A stretch of 64,000 bases of DNA from Nocardioides furvisabuli (GTDB lineage: Bacteria > Actinomycetota > Actinomycetes > Propionibacteriales > Nocardioidaceae). The notes under the pieces are model-generated. The model had not been told where the DNA came from. It saw only the letters and a program-made list of their open reading frames with translations, and did not search any database. Numbering within the stretch: the stretch's first letter is position 1; the number at the start of each line of letters is the position of its first letter. This document shows, piece by piece, positions 8,774 through 17,628 of this stretch. The translations under genes were made by a program, and so were the position numbers. Where the stretch lies: the NCBI RefSeq assembly GCF_021083185.1, contig NZ_JAIGQB010000011.1, positions 60,567-124,566 on the forward strand, in the 5' to 3' direction.

Positions 8774-10024
8774 GTGAAGCGAAGAATGACGAAAGGTGTT
8801 TCGCTCGCACTCGGGCTGGCCTTGTTCGCCACCGCGTGTGGTGGGGACGACGGCGGCGGCGAGGGCCGCGAGGGAAGCTCGGGTGAAGACATCGTGATCG
8901 GTGTCGCCGGAGCCCGCGTGGGTGCGATCGCCAATGTGGGGGAGGGCGTCGGCGAGGCGGTCAACGACTGGTTCGAGATGGTCAACGCCAACGGCGGCAT
9001 CAATGGCCGGAAGGTGAAGATTGAGGAGATCGAGACCAAGTACGAGGTGCCCCCAGCACTTGAGGCGTTCGCCCGCTTCCAGCAGTCCGGGGCCGTCATG
9101 GTGGCGGTCGAGGGCACAGCCCTGAGTGACGCCCTAACGCCGGTGTCGGAGCAGTCCAAGATCCCGATCATTTTCCCCGGCCAGGGAAACCTCGACACAG
9201 TCGACGGTGAGGCGTTCCCCTACGCCTTCCCTGCCGGTCCACTCTACGCACACCAGGCGACGGCAACAGTGCAACAGCAGGTCGACGAGCTGGGCAGCGA
9301 CATCAGCATCGGATGCGTTGCCTGGGAGCCTCCGCCGGGCCGTGAGTACTGCGAGGGAGTGAAGAACGCGACCGAGAGCCTCGGCGCCGAGTTCGCCGGC
9401 GAGGTGGTCATCCCCGCTGCCGCCGCCGACGTCGACGCCCAGGTGCGTGGCGCCGTCGCTCTCGACGCCGACGTCGTGCTGCACGCCGCCATCTTCGGTC
9501 AGGCGGTGCTGCTGCTCAAGGGTCTCTGCGACCAGGCTCCGGACCTGCCGGTCGGCGCCTGGCACTGGGCCATCACCCAGAACGAGATCAACGGCGCCGG
9601 AGCGGAATGCATGGAAGGCAAGTTCGGCGCGTCCATGTCCACGCTGCCCTCCGACGAGCCCGAGGCCGTACAGATGCTGCGCGACTACTGGGAGGAGAGC
9701 GGCTCCGACCCCAACCCCGTGCTCGAGGAGAACTCCTTGTACGGCAACGGTCTCTACATCGCCACGGTGATCGAGGAGGGCATCCGTCAGGCTCTCGAGA
9801 TCGTCGGCGACGACGGCGAGGTGACCGGCGAGGTGATGAAGCAGGCGCTGGAGTCCATCGACGGCTACGAGGGATACGGCGTCACGTGCCCGATCACGAT
9901 GAGCGAGAAGGACCACTCGGGCAACAGGGCCGTGAACATCTACGAGATCCGCGACGGCAGTTGGGACCGGGTTGGCGACTGCATCACCGGCCCTCCCGTG
10001 ACCAACGAGCCCGACGTCAGCTGA
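8774..10024 (+). CDS. ABC substrate-binding lipoprotein (LivK/periplasmic binding fold I type)
   Basis: 416 aa. N-terminal KRRMTKG, a hydrophobic stretch and lipobox ATAC followed by GGDDGGG make it a lipoprotein with a flexible linker. The body starts IVIGVAGARVGAIANVGEGV and contains NGGINGRKVKI and PIIFPGQG, typical of the Leu/Ile/Val-binding family. GTG 8774 follows GGAGAA; an in-frame ATG at 8759 lies before the ribosome site. Captures the substrate outside the membrane and delivers it to the LivHM-type pore. Ligand not predictable from sequence. Confidence 0.92.
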   Translation: MKRRMTKGVSLALGLALFATACGGDDGGGEGREGSSGEDIVIGVAGARVGAIANVGEGVGEAVNDWFEMVNANGGINGRKVKIEEIETKYEVPPALEAFARFQQSGAVMVAVEGTALSDALTPVSEQSKIPIIFPGQGNLDTVDGEAFPYAFPAGPLYAHQATATVQQQVDELGSDISIGCVAWEPPPGREYCEGVKNATESLGAEFAGEVVIPAAAADVDAQVRGAVALDADVVLHAAIFGQAVLLLKGLCDQAPDLPVGAWHWAITQNEINGAGAECMEGKFGASMSTLPSDEPEAVQMLRDYWEESGSDPNPVLEENSLYGNGLYIATVIEEGIRQALEIVGDDGEVTGEVMKQALESIDGYEGYGVTCPITMSEKDHSGNRAVNIYEIRDGSWDRVGDCITGPPVTNEPDVS

Positions 10025-10051
10025 CGTAACGCGAGCACAGGAGGCCTGAGG

Positions 10052-10846
10052 ATGCTGAAGCTGGATGGCGTCGAAGTCGTGTACAACCGTGTCGCCCTCG
10101 TTCTGAAGGGGGTGTCCCTCACCGTCCCGGCGGGTCAGATCGTGGCGTTGCTGGGCAACAACGGTGCGGGGAAGACGACGACGCTTCGAGCGATCTCAGG
10201 CCTCCTCGCTCACGAACGCGGAGAGGTGGTTCGCGGCCGGATCACCTGGGGGGACAACTCGCTTCGAGAACGATCGCCTGACTACATCGTGCGTCAAGGC
10301 GTCGTGCAGGTGCTCGAGGGACGTCGTGTCTTCGAGCACCTGAGTGTCGAGGCGAACCTACTTGCGGGGGGATACACCGCGGGTTCCATGCGCAGCAGCC
10401 GGAGCGAACTGAAGATGATCTACAGCTACTTCCCTCGGTTGGCCGACCGCCGCAACCAGCGGGCAGGCTTCCTTTCGGGAGGCGAGCAGCAGATGCTCGC
10501 CATCGGCCGTGCGCTGATGGCGCACCCCCGCGTCATGTTGCTCGACGAGCCGAGCCTCGGGCTCGCGCCGGTGCTGGTCTCGGAGATCTTCGAGATCGTG
10601 GAACGGCTGAACAGGGAAGAAGGGGTGACAGTCGTCCTCGTCGAACAGAACGCCGAGGCCGCCCTGCAGATCGCCCATCATGGATACGTACTTGAGGACG
10701 GCCGGATCGTGCTTGAAGGGCCTGCGGACAAGCTCCGGCAGAACCAGGACGTCGCGGAGTTCTACCTCGGCCTGAGCGGGGTCGGCGAACGCAAGAGCTA
10801 CCGAGACGTGAAGACATATCGGCGCCGAAAGAGGTGGCTGGGATGA
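10052..10846 (+). CDS. ABC transporter ATPase, LivF type
   Basis: 264 aa. Walker A GNNGAGKTT, signature LSGGEQQMLAIGRALM, Walker B VMLLDEPSLGL and VEQNAEAAL (LivF-type switch region) are all present. AGGAGG lies 7-12 nt before the ATG. The C-terminal tail KSYRDVKTYRRRKRWLG is an extension frequent in actinobacterial LivF proteins attached to catabolic clusters. Its stop overlaps the following adenylate-forming gene as ATGA, tying transporter and activation enzyme together. Confidence 0.92.
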   Translation: MLKLDGVEVVYNRVALVLKGVSLTVPAGQIVALLGNNGAGKTTTLRAISGLLAHERGEVVRGRITWGDNSLRERSPDYIVRQGVVQVLEGRRVFEHLSVEANLLAGGYTAGSMRSSRSELKMIYSYFPRLADRRNQRAGFLSGGEQQMLAIGRALMAHPRVMLLDEPSLGLAPVLVSEIFEIVERLNREEGVTVVLVEQNAEAALQIAHHGYVLEDGRIVLEGPADKLRQNQDVAEFYLGLSGVGERKSYRDVKTYRRRKRWLG

Positions 10847-12072
10847 ACGACCTCTCAACGGTCCAGGATCCCGACGAGACCCGTCGCCCGGAGGAGCGCA
10901 GCGAGGCCCAGCAGCGGCGGATCTCCGCGCTGCTGCCCAAGCTGTGGGATGCGTCGCCGGCGTGGCGGCGGCGGCTGCAAGGGTCGAACGTATCGCCGAC
11001 CGACTTCGGCGCACCGGACGTGTTGACCCGGTTGACGCCGGTCGCGAAGAGCGATCTGGTGGCCTTGCAGGCGGAGGACCCGCCGTTCGGCGGGTTCTTC
11101 ATCGGAGACCTGACGTCGAGTTCGCGGGTCTTCATGTCGCCAGGTCCCATCTACGACGCGCAGCTCGGCACCACCGACATCGGCGGCTTCGCTCGGGGCC
11201 TGAGAGCGGGCGGGTTCGCGCGCGGTGACATCGTGCTGAACACGTTCGCCTACCACCTCACGCCTGCCGGCCACGCCTTCGAATCGGGTGCTCTGTCGCT
11301 CGGCTGCGTGGTCGTACCGGCGGGCACGGGCAACACCGAACAGCAGGCCAGGTTGCTCAAGGACCTGCCCGTCACCGGCTATATGGGTACCCCGTCGTTC
11401 CTGCGGATGCTGGTCGAACGTGCCGACTGGCACTTCACGACGGCCTGCGTCGCAGCGGAGAAGCTCACTGAGGACGAGCGCGCGGTGCTGGAGTCGCGCG
11501 GAGGACGTGTGTCCCAACTCTACGGGACCGCTGATCTCGGATATCTCGCCGGAGAGTGCGAGGCCCGCGCCGGCATGCACCTCACCGAGGACAAGGTGAT
11601 CGAGGTCCTCGACCCCGCCACCGGCGAACCGGTTCCGGAAGGGGAGATCGGCCAGGTGGCTGTGACGACCTTCTCGCCCACCTACCCCTTCCTGCGGCTG
11701 ACCACGGGAGACCTAACGCGGGTCGTCAGTACCGAGATGTGCGAGTGCGGCCGCACGTCGGCGCGCATCGCAGGAGTGCTCGGCCGCGTGGGTCCCGGTG
11801 TGAAGGTCAGGGGGATGTTCGTCTACGAGCACCACGTCCGCGCTGCCCTGGAACGTCATGGTCTGGGCGTAGGACGTTTGGTGATCAGACGCGTGGCGGG
11901 GCAGGACACCCTGACGCTCGAGATCGTCGAACCCCTCTCCGACGAACAGCAGGGGGACCTGCTGCGCACCCTGCGTGACGAGATCAAGTTGCGAGCCGAG
12001 ATCGAGATGGTCCCTGAGGTGGACGCGGAGACCCCGAAGCTCGTCGACGCTCGAGAGATTTGGCAGGCATGA
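10843..12072 (+). CDS. phenylacetate-CoA ligase-like adenylate-forming enzyme
   Basis: 409 aa, near the length of PaaK-family ligases and much shorter than the ACSL-type enzyme in the same operon. Recognisable are GHAFESGALSLGCVVVPAGTGN, QLYGTADLGYLAGEC and a C-terminal domain with RIAGVLGRVGPGVKVRGMFVYEHHV, the PaaK-style hinge and lid. The classical P-loop is divergent. ATG 10843 overlaps the LivF-type stop. It probably forms an acyl-CoA from a second type of acid, or from a product released by the downstream hydrolase (inference). Confidence 0.8.
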   Translation: MNDLSTVQDPDETRRPEERSEAQQRRISALLPKLWDASPAWRRRLQGSNVSPTDFGAPDVLTRLTPVAKSDLVALQAEDPPFGGFFIGDLTSSSRVFMSPGPIYDAQLGTTDIGGFARGLRAGGFARGDIVLNTFAYHLTPAGHAFESGALSLGCVVVPAGTGNTEQQARLLKDLPVTGYMGTPSFLRMLVERADWHFTTACVAAEKLTEDERAVLESRGGRVSQLYGTADLGYLAGECEARAGMHLTEDKVIEVLDPATGEPVPEGEIGQVAVTTFSPTYPFLRLTTGDLTRVVSTEMCECGRTSARIAGVLGRVGPGVKVRGMFVYEHHVRAALERHGLGVGRLVIRRVAGQDTLTLEIVEPLSDEQQGDLLRTLRDEIKLRAEIEMVPEVDAETPKLVDAREIWQA

Positions 12073-12121
12073 GGCGTCCGCCGTCCTACCGCCTCCGCAC
12101 AGGTGAAGTGGGAGATCTCGG

Positions 12122-13171
12122 ATGAATATCCCCCCGGCATGGACCGAGCCGACCGCCGAGCAGGTTGCCGAGGGGGTCTTTCGCATCCCGCTGCCGCTGC
12201 CTAACGACGCCCTCCGGGCGGTCAACGTCTATCTCATCCGCACTCCCGACGGCCCGGTGTGCGTGGATGCCGGCTGGGCGCTGGAGGAGTCGCGGCGCGC
12301 CCTGGACGCATCCCTGCACGGACTGGGCCACGAGGTCGGCGACATCACCCGCTTCCTCGTCACCCACGCCCACCGCGACCACTACACGCAAGCCGTGACC
12401 GTACGACGGGAGTTCGGCACCCGCGTGTCGCTTGGCATCGGCGATCGCGACGCCATCGAGTACTTCAACTCGGGAAAGAGCGTGGTCGACTCGCAATATC
12501 GGCGGCTGGTCGAAGCTGGTGCGGCCGACCTGGCCGAAGGATGGCGCACCGAATCCGCCGACCACAGCGTCGAGACCGAACTGTGGGACGGACCCGACGA
12601 GTGGCTGGACGGTGATGGTGACATCGCCATCGGCGGGCGCACGCTGACGGCTCTCGCCACGCCGGGTCACACCCGCGGTCACTACGTCTTCGCCGATGCT
12701 GCCTCCGGCCTGCTCTTCTCCGGCGATCACGTGCTGCCGACCATCACGCCGTCGATCGGCTTCGAGCCCGTGCCGTCGCCGCTGCCGTTGAGCGACTTTC
12801 TGAGCTCGCTGGCCAAGGTGCGCGCACTGCCGGACATGATGCTGCTACCGGCGCACGGGCCCGCAGCGACCAGTACGCACCAGCGCATCGACGAGCTGCT
12901 GGCCCACCACGACGAGCGGCTGCGTGTGTGCGAGGACCTGGTCGCCGGTGGCTGCCGCACCGCGGCGGAGGTCGCGGCGGAGATCCCGTGGACCCGCCGC
13001 GGCTTCGCTCTGTCCAGCCTTGACGTCTTCAACGCCATGCTTGCCGTGCTGGAGACCGACGCCCACCTCAAGCTCTTGGCCGCCCAGCAGCGTCTCGAGC
13101 GGTGCACGGACTCGTCGGTGCCTTCCTACCACGTCCCGAACCCCCACCTAAATGACCCGGAGGAGCGATGA
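12122..13171 (+). CDS. metallo-beta-lactamase fold hydrolase
   Basis: 349 aa. Metal ligands: THAHRDHYTQ (HxHxDH), TPGHTRGHYVF, SGDHVLP and LPAHGP, so a two-metal site of the glyoxalase II/lactonase type appears complete. C-terminal 100 residues form a helical extension common in the LACTB2/acyl-thioesterase-like MBL group. GTG-overlap with the next dehydrogenase gene (ATGA) places it in the acyl-CoA operon. Possible jobs are thioester hydrolysis (CoA release) or opening of a lactone to a hydroxy acid; the latter would feed the kinase/dehydrogenase pair downstream (inference). Confidence 0.85.
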   Translation: MNIPPAWTEPTAEQVAEGVFRIPLPLPNDALRAVNVYLIRTPDGPVCVDAGWALEESRRALDASLHGLGHEVGDITRFLVTHAHRDHYTQAVTVRREFGTRVSLGIGDRDAIEYFNSGKSVVDSQYRRLVEAGAADLAEGWRTESADHSVETELWDGPDEWLDGDGDIAIGGRTLTALATPGHTRGHYVFADAASGLLFSGDHVLPTITPSIGFEPVPSPLPLSDFLSSLAKVRALPDMMLLPAHGPAATSTHQRIDELLAHHDERLRVCEDLVAGGCRTAAEVAAEIPWTRRGFALSSLDVFNAMLAVLETDAHLKLLAAQQRLERCTDSSVPSYHVPNPHLNDPEER

Positions 13172-14361
13172 GCACCCAGACCGATGTCGCGGACAAGCTG
13201 TCCGAGAAGGTCACGACCTTCTTGGCCGAGCACGACCCCGTGACCACCGACCGCGTCGAGTTCCTGCGCGCTCGCTTCGACGCGGGCCTCGCGTGGGTCC
13301 ATTTCCCGATAGGTCGCGGTGGACTCGGCCTCGCGCCGGACTTGCAGCAGCAGGTGGACGCCAGGTTCGCCGAGGCGGGCGCCCCCGACAACCATCCGCG
13401 GATCAACGTGATCGGGCTCGGCATGGCCGCCCCCACCCTGATGGCCTACGGAACCGAGGACCAGCTCGACACCTTCCTGCGTCCGCTGTGGACAGGCGAG
13501 CAGGTCTGGTGCCAGCTGTTCAGCGAGCCCGGCGCCGGGTCGGACCTCGCCGCGGTTGCCACGAGAGCCGTTCGAGACGGTGACCAGTGGGTCGTCGACG
13601 GCCAGAAGGTGTGGACGTCGTCGGCGCAGAACGCCCAGCTCGCCATCCTGCTTGCACGCACCGACCCCGACGTTCCCAAGCACGCGGGCCTGACCTACTT
13701 CATCTGCGACATGACCGACCCCGGGATCGAGGTGCGCCCACTTCGGCAGATCACCGGGGAGTCCGAGTTCAACGAGGTGTTCCTCACCGGCGTCCGGATT
13801 CCCGACTCCCAGCGCCTCGGGGCCGTCGGCGAGGGGTGGAAGGTCGCCAATGCGACGCTCAACAACGAGCGTGTCGCCATTGGCGGGGGACCGGTGCCGC
13901 GCGAGAGCGGCATGGTCGGAGTGGTCGCGAAGTCGTGGCGGGCCAACCCCGCCCGGCGGCGGCCCGACCTGCACGGCCGCCTGATGGAGCTCTGGGTGGA
14001 GTCGGAGGCGGCTCGCCTGACCGGTCAGCGACTGCGCCAGAAGCTCGCGGTGGGTCAGCCGGGCCCGGAGGGCGCGGCGATGAAGCTGTCCTTCGCACGG
14101 CTCGCCCAGCGACTCAGCGGCCTGGAGCTCGAGCTGCTCGGTGAAGAGGGCCTGCGCTACGACGACTGGACGTTGCGGCGCCCGCTGGAGGTCGATTTCC
14201 TCGGACGCGGTCCGGGGTATCGCTACCTGCGAGCGAAGGGCAACTCGATCGAGGGCGGCACCTCGGAGATCCTGCTCAACATCATTGCCGAACGGGTGCT
14301 CGGTCTGCCGCCGGAGCACCGCGTCGACCGTGACGTTCCGTTCAGGGAGTTGGCGAAGTGA
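13168..14361 (+). CDS. acyl-CoA dehydrogenase, catalytic-type subunit
   Basis: 397 aa. LFSEPGAGSDLAAV and GQKVWTSSAQ (flavin/substrate domain), RQITGESEFNEVFL, and near the C-terminus GNSIEGGTSEILLNIIAERVLGLP, which keeps the catalytic glutamate (IEGGT). It overlaps the MBL gene at its start and the next ACAD gene at its end (GTGA). Adjacent overlapping ACAD pairs in actinobacteria (for example FadE28-FadE29 in steroid degradation) form alpha2beta2 enzymes, and this gene has the features of the catalytic partner. Substrate unknown. Confidence 0.9.
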   Translation: MSTQTDVADKLSEKVTTFLAEHDPVTTDRVEFLRARFDAGLAWVHFPIGRGGLGLAPDLQQQVDARFAEAGAPDNHPRINVIGLGMAAPTLMAYGTEDQLDTFLRPLWTGEQVWCQLFSEPGAGSDLAAVATRAVRDGDQWVVDGQKVWTSSAQNAQLAILLARTDPDVPKHAGLTYFICDMTDPGIEVRPLRQITGESEFNEVFLTGVRIPDSQRLGAVGEGWKVANATLNNERVAIGGGPVPRESGMVGVVAKSWRANPARRRPDLHGRLMELWVESEAARLTGQRLRQKLAVGQPGPEGAAMKLSFARLAQRLSGLELELLGEEGLRYDDWTLRRPLEVDFLGRGPGYRYLRAKGNSIEGGTSEILLNIIAERVLGLPPEHRVDRDVPFRELAK

Positions 14362-15473
14362 CTGAGCTGAACCTGCTGTACACCGACGTCGAGGACGACC
14401 TCCGGCGTACGGTCCGGGACCTGCTCGAGGACCGCCTGGGTCCGTCGGCGGTGATCGCCATGTACGACGGTGACCGAACGATCGTCGAACCGCTGTGGCG
14501 GGCGCTGGCCGAGAACCTCGGACTCGCTAGCCTTCTGATCCCCGAGGCCGAAGGCGGATCCGGAGCATCCGCGCGCGAGGCCGCCACCGTGTGTGAGGAG
14601 CTGGGCAGGGCGGCGGCCCCGGTCCCCTTCCTCACCAGTGCCGTCGTCGCGACCATCGCCGTCACCGGGTCAGGCCACCAGGTGGTGGCCGACCTGGCGG
14701 CGGGTGTGACGACGGCGGCGCTCGCGGTGCCCTTCGCCACCGCGCCGTACGGGCCGGTGCCCAGCCTCGCCGCGACCGAGGGCACGGTGACCGGTTCCGT
14801 GTCCAGCGTCGCCGGAGCGCTCGAGGCGGACGTGCTCCTGATCCCGGTCGACGAGGCCGACGGACTGGCGATCTATGCCGTTCCCGTGTCCGAGGCGACC
14901 GTTGCAGCAGTCCCCTCCCTCGACATGTCCCGACAGCTCGCGGACATCGTTCTTGACGCTGCCCCGGGCTCGCGGGTGCGGGGCGACGCCGCCGCGAGCG
15001 TGCGCGCAGCCCTTCTCGCGGGCGCCGCGATGCTTGCCTCGGAGCAAGTCGGTGTTGCCTCGTGGTGTCTGGCAGGCACGGTCGACTACCTGCGCGAACG
15101 CCGGCAGTTCGGGCGGCCGGTAGGGAGCTTCCAAGCACTCAAGCACCGACTCGCCGATCTCTACGTCAGTGTGGAGTCGGGCACGGCAACGGCCCGGTAC
15201 GCCGCCGCGGCGCTGGCAGCCGACGACAGCGACGCCGAGGTCGCGACCGCCATCGCCGCGTCCTACTGCAGCAACCTCGCCGTGACAGCTGCCGAGGAGG
15301 CGCTGCAGCTCCACGGCGGAATCGGCATGACCTGGGAACACCCGGTCCACCTGTACCTGAAGCGCGCCAAGGCCGCCCAGCTCGCATTGGGACATCCGGG
15401 CGAGCACCGGGGCCGACTCGCCGACCTGGTCGATCTGCCGTACGAGGCGACAGACGCTGGGAAGAGTCGGTAG
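14358..15473 (+). CDS. acyl-CoA dehydrogenase, partner subunit lacking the catalytic Glu
   Basis: 371 aa, GTG start overlapping the preceding ACAD stop. ACAD fold is clear from RERRQFGRPVGSFQALKH and EEALQLHGGIGMTWEHPVHLYLKRA. The C-terminus reads ALGHPGEHRGRLADL instead of the EGT motif, so the catalytic glutamate is missing, and the mid-domain is shortened and Ala/Val-rich. This is the pattern of the non-catalytic subunit in heterotetrameric actinobacterial ACADs. Likely complexed with the 13168-14361 product (inference). Confidence 0.88.
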   Translation: MTELNLLYTDVEDDLRRTVRDLLEDRLGPSAVIAMYDGDRTIVEPLWRALAENLGLASLLIPEAEGGSGASAREAATVCEELGRAAAPVPFLTSAVVATIAVTGSGHQVVADLAAGVTTAALAVPFATAPYGPVPSLAATEGTVTGSVSSVAGALEADVLLIPVDEADGLAIYAVPVSEATVAAVPSLDMSRQLADIVLDAAPGSRVRGDAAASVRAALLAGAAMLASEQVGVASWCLAGTVDYLRERRQFGRPVGSFQALKHRLADLYVSVESGTATARYAAAALAADDSDAEVATAIAASYCSNLAVTAAEEALQLHGGIGMTWEHPVHLYLKRAKAAQLALGHPGEHRGRLADLVDLPYEATDAGKSR

Positions 15474-15607
15474 ATGGTTGATCTGCGGCTCCACACACTG
15501 TCGAGCAGTGTGGGCGAACTCGACCCGTTCCGTCGCCCGCCCGTACGCCGCGAGCGAGCGTCTCCCCGCCGCGGCTGGGTCAGCGAACCCGCAGAGCGAG
15601 AGATCGC

Positions 15608-16657
15608 GTGAGGGCGTCTTCGACGGTCCTGAGCAGTGCCGAGCTCGCTTCCATCTCGCGGATCATCGAGGGAGCCGGCGAGTTGGTGGCCGGTCCACTC
15701 AGCTCCCGTCTGATCACCGGTGGACGCTCCAACCTGACGTACTTCCTCACCGACGGCAACCGGCGCTGGGTGATGCGCACTCCGCCTCGCGCCGGTCGGA
15801 CGCCGTCGGCTCATGACGTGGCGAGGGAGTATCGCGTCACGGCGAGCCTGCTGCAGACCGACGTCCCAGTGGCGCCGACGGTGGCCCTGTGTGAGGACGA
15901 GTCCGTCATCGGCGCCCCCTTCGCCATCGCGGAGTTCGTCCCGGGATTGTGCGTGCAGACCCGCAATCAGTTGGACGAACTGGACGACGCGACGGTCTGC
16001 GCTGTCGCCGATCGCTTGGTGCAAACGCTCGCCGCCCTGCACCGCGTCGACTACGACGCCGTGGGACTGTCAGGGCTCGGACGACCAGGCGGCTACGCTC
16101 AGCGTCAACTCAAGCGCTGGTCCGGACAGTGGGAGATCGTGGGAGTCGATCGGCTGAGCGCGCTGGCAGGTGACGTGAGCCGTCGGCTCGCCGCCGCGGT
16201 ACCCGAACAGGACGCCAGCAGCATCGTTCACGGTGACTACCGCATCGACAACACCATCGTGGACCTGGGCGCCGACTCGCCTGCCGACCGGGTGCGGGTC
16301 GCCGCGGTCGTGGACTGGGAGCTGTCCACTCTCGGCGACCCGACCGCCGACGTGGCGATGATGTGCGCCTACCGCGACCCGGGATTCGATCTCATTCTCG
16401 GCGTCCCGGGTGCGTGGTCGAGCCCGCGGCTCCCGGACGTGCCGAGCCTTGCTGCGCAGTACGAGGCCGCACGCGGCGTCACCCTCGCCCACTGGGACTT
16501 CCACATGGCGCTGGCCTACTACAAGATCGCCGTCGTCTCCGCAGGCATCGACCACCGGATGCGTGCCGCGGGCGACCCTGGACAGGCGCACGCCTCGCCC
16601 GGTGACGCGGTGGAACCGTACTTGCAGCTTGCCCGCCATGCACTCGGGCGCCCGTGA
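15608..16657 (+). CDS. APH-family kinase, probable 4-hydroxyacyl-CoA kinase (ACAD10/11 N-half, LvaA-like)
   Basis: 349 aa. N-terminal ITGGRSNLTYFLTDG is the nucleotide loop, catalytic motif HGDYRIDNTIV with His208, and metal site VVDWELSTLGDPTADVAM near residue 236. This aminoglycoside-phosphotransferase fold is the same as the N-terminal kinase of ACAD10/ACAD11 and LvaA of the levulinate operon, which phosphorylate the 4-hydroxyl of 4-hydroxyacyl-CoA. The ACAD10/11-type dehydrogenase two genes downstream is the expected partner. GTG 15608; the 134-bp gap before it has no clear promoter. Function is by family and context, not proven. Confidence 0.85.
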   Translation: MRASSTVLSSAELASISRIIEGAGELVAGPLSSRLITGGRSNLTYFLTDGNRRWVMRTPPRAGRTPSAHDVAREYRVTASLLQTDVPVAPTVALCEDESVIGAPFAIAEFVPGLCVQTRNQLDELDDATVCAVADRLVQTLAALHRVDYDAVGLSGLGRPGGYAQRQLKRWSGQWEIVGVDRLSALAGDVSRRLAAAVPEQDASSIVHGDYRIDNTIVDLGADSPADRVRVAAVVDWELSTLGDPTADVAMMCAYRDPGFDLILGVPGAWSSPRLPDVPSLAAQYEAARGVTLAHWDFHMALAYYKIAVVSAGIDHRMRAAGDPGQAHASPGDAVEPYLQLARHALGRP

Positions 16658-16781
16658 GCATGGACGATACCGTCGCGACAGCCGACGCCCTTCGCCCCAG
16701 CCGCGCACCGTGGCGCGGTCCGAGCCGCGCTCCGAAGATCTTCGTCGTCACCGTCAACGTCAACGTCACAGAAGGTGCCAT

Positions 16782-17555
16782 ATGACTACATCCACCTCCA
16801 CCACGATGAACCGGATAGCGATCGTGACCGGTGCGGCTCGCGGCATCGGCGCGAGCATCGCCCGCCGGTTGGCCTCCGATGGACTCGCTGTCGCGGTGAC
16901 CGACCTCGACGAGTCGGCGTGTCAGGGCGTCGTCGATGAGATCGAGGCGGCGGGCGGTCGTGGCTTGGCGGTCCGCGTCGACGTCAGCGACGAAGAGGCC
17001 GTCCAGGACGGCGTCGAGCAGATCGTCGCACACCTGGGTGAGCCGACGGTCCTGGTGAACAACGCCGGCATCATCCGCGACAACCTGCTCTTCCGCATGA
17101 CCGTCGAGGAGTGGGACGCCGTGACCAACGTGCATCTCCGCGGCTCCTTCCTGATGGCTCGCGCCGCCCAAGGGTTCATGACCCAGGCCGGCTGGGGACG
17201 CATCGTCAACCTGTCCAGCACATCAGCTCTGGGCAACCGAGGGCAGGCCAACTACTCCGCCGCCAAGGCGGGCATCCAGGGGTTCACCAAGACCCTGGCC
17301 CTCGAACTGGGCAAGTTCGGCGTCACCGCCAACGCTATCGCGCCCGGCTTCATCGAGACCGACATGACCGCCGCGACAGCGGCTCGCATCGGCATGTCGT
17401 TCGAGGACTTCAAGACCGCCGCAGCCCAGGAGATCCCCGTCGGCCGCGTCGGCCAGCCCGACGACATCGCGAACGCCGTGTCGTTCTTCGTCAGCGAGCG
17501 CGCCGGCTTCGTGTCAGGACAGGTCCTCTACGTCGCGGGAGGACCGCAGACATGA
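16782..17555 (+). CDS. short-chain dehydrogenase/reductase, FabG-like
   Basis: 257 aa. TGAARGIGASIA nucleotide-binding motif, NNAGI, active-site Ser in SSTSALGN and YSAAKAG (Tyr/Lys). ATG 16782 has GAAGGT upstream; the second ATG at 16806 is possible but has no ribosome site. Lies between the APH-type kinase and the ACAD10/11-like dehydrogenase, so it likely interconverts a keto and hydroxy group on an acyl-CoA, for example making or using the 4-hydroxy substrate (LvaD also is an SDR). NAD or NADP preference undetermined. Confidence 0.88.
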   Translation: MTTSTSTTMNRIAIVTGAARGIGASIARRLASDGLAVAVTDLDESACQGVVDEIEAAGGRGLAVRVDVSDEEAVQDGVEQIVAHLGEPTVLVNNAGIIRDNLLFRMTVEEWDAVTNVHLRGSFLMARAAQGFMTQAGWGRIVNLSSTSALGNRGQANYSAAKAGIQGFTKTLALELGKFGVTANAIAPGFIETDMTAATAARIGMSFEDFKTAAAQEIPVGRVGQPDDIANAVSFFVSERAGFVSGQVLYVAGGPQT

Positions 17556-17628
17556 ACACGACCTCGTCGGAATCCGCAAATGAGCAATTCATGGACGCAG
17601 GCCCCAACGCACACAAGGAGAAGAGCTG

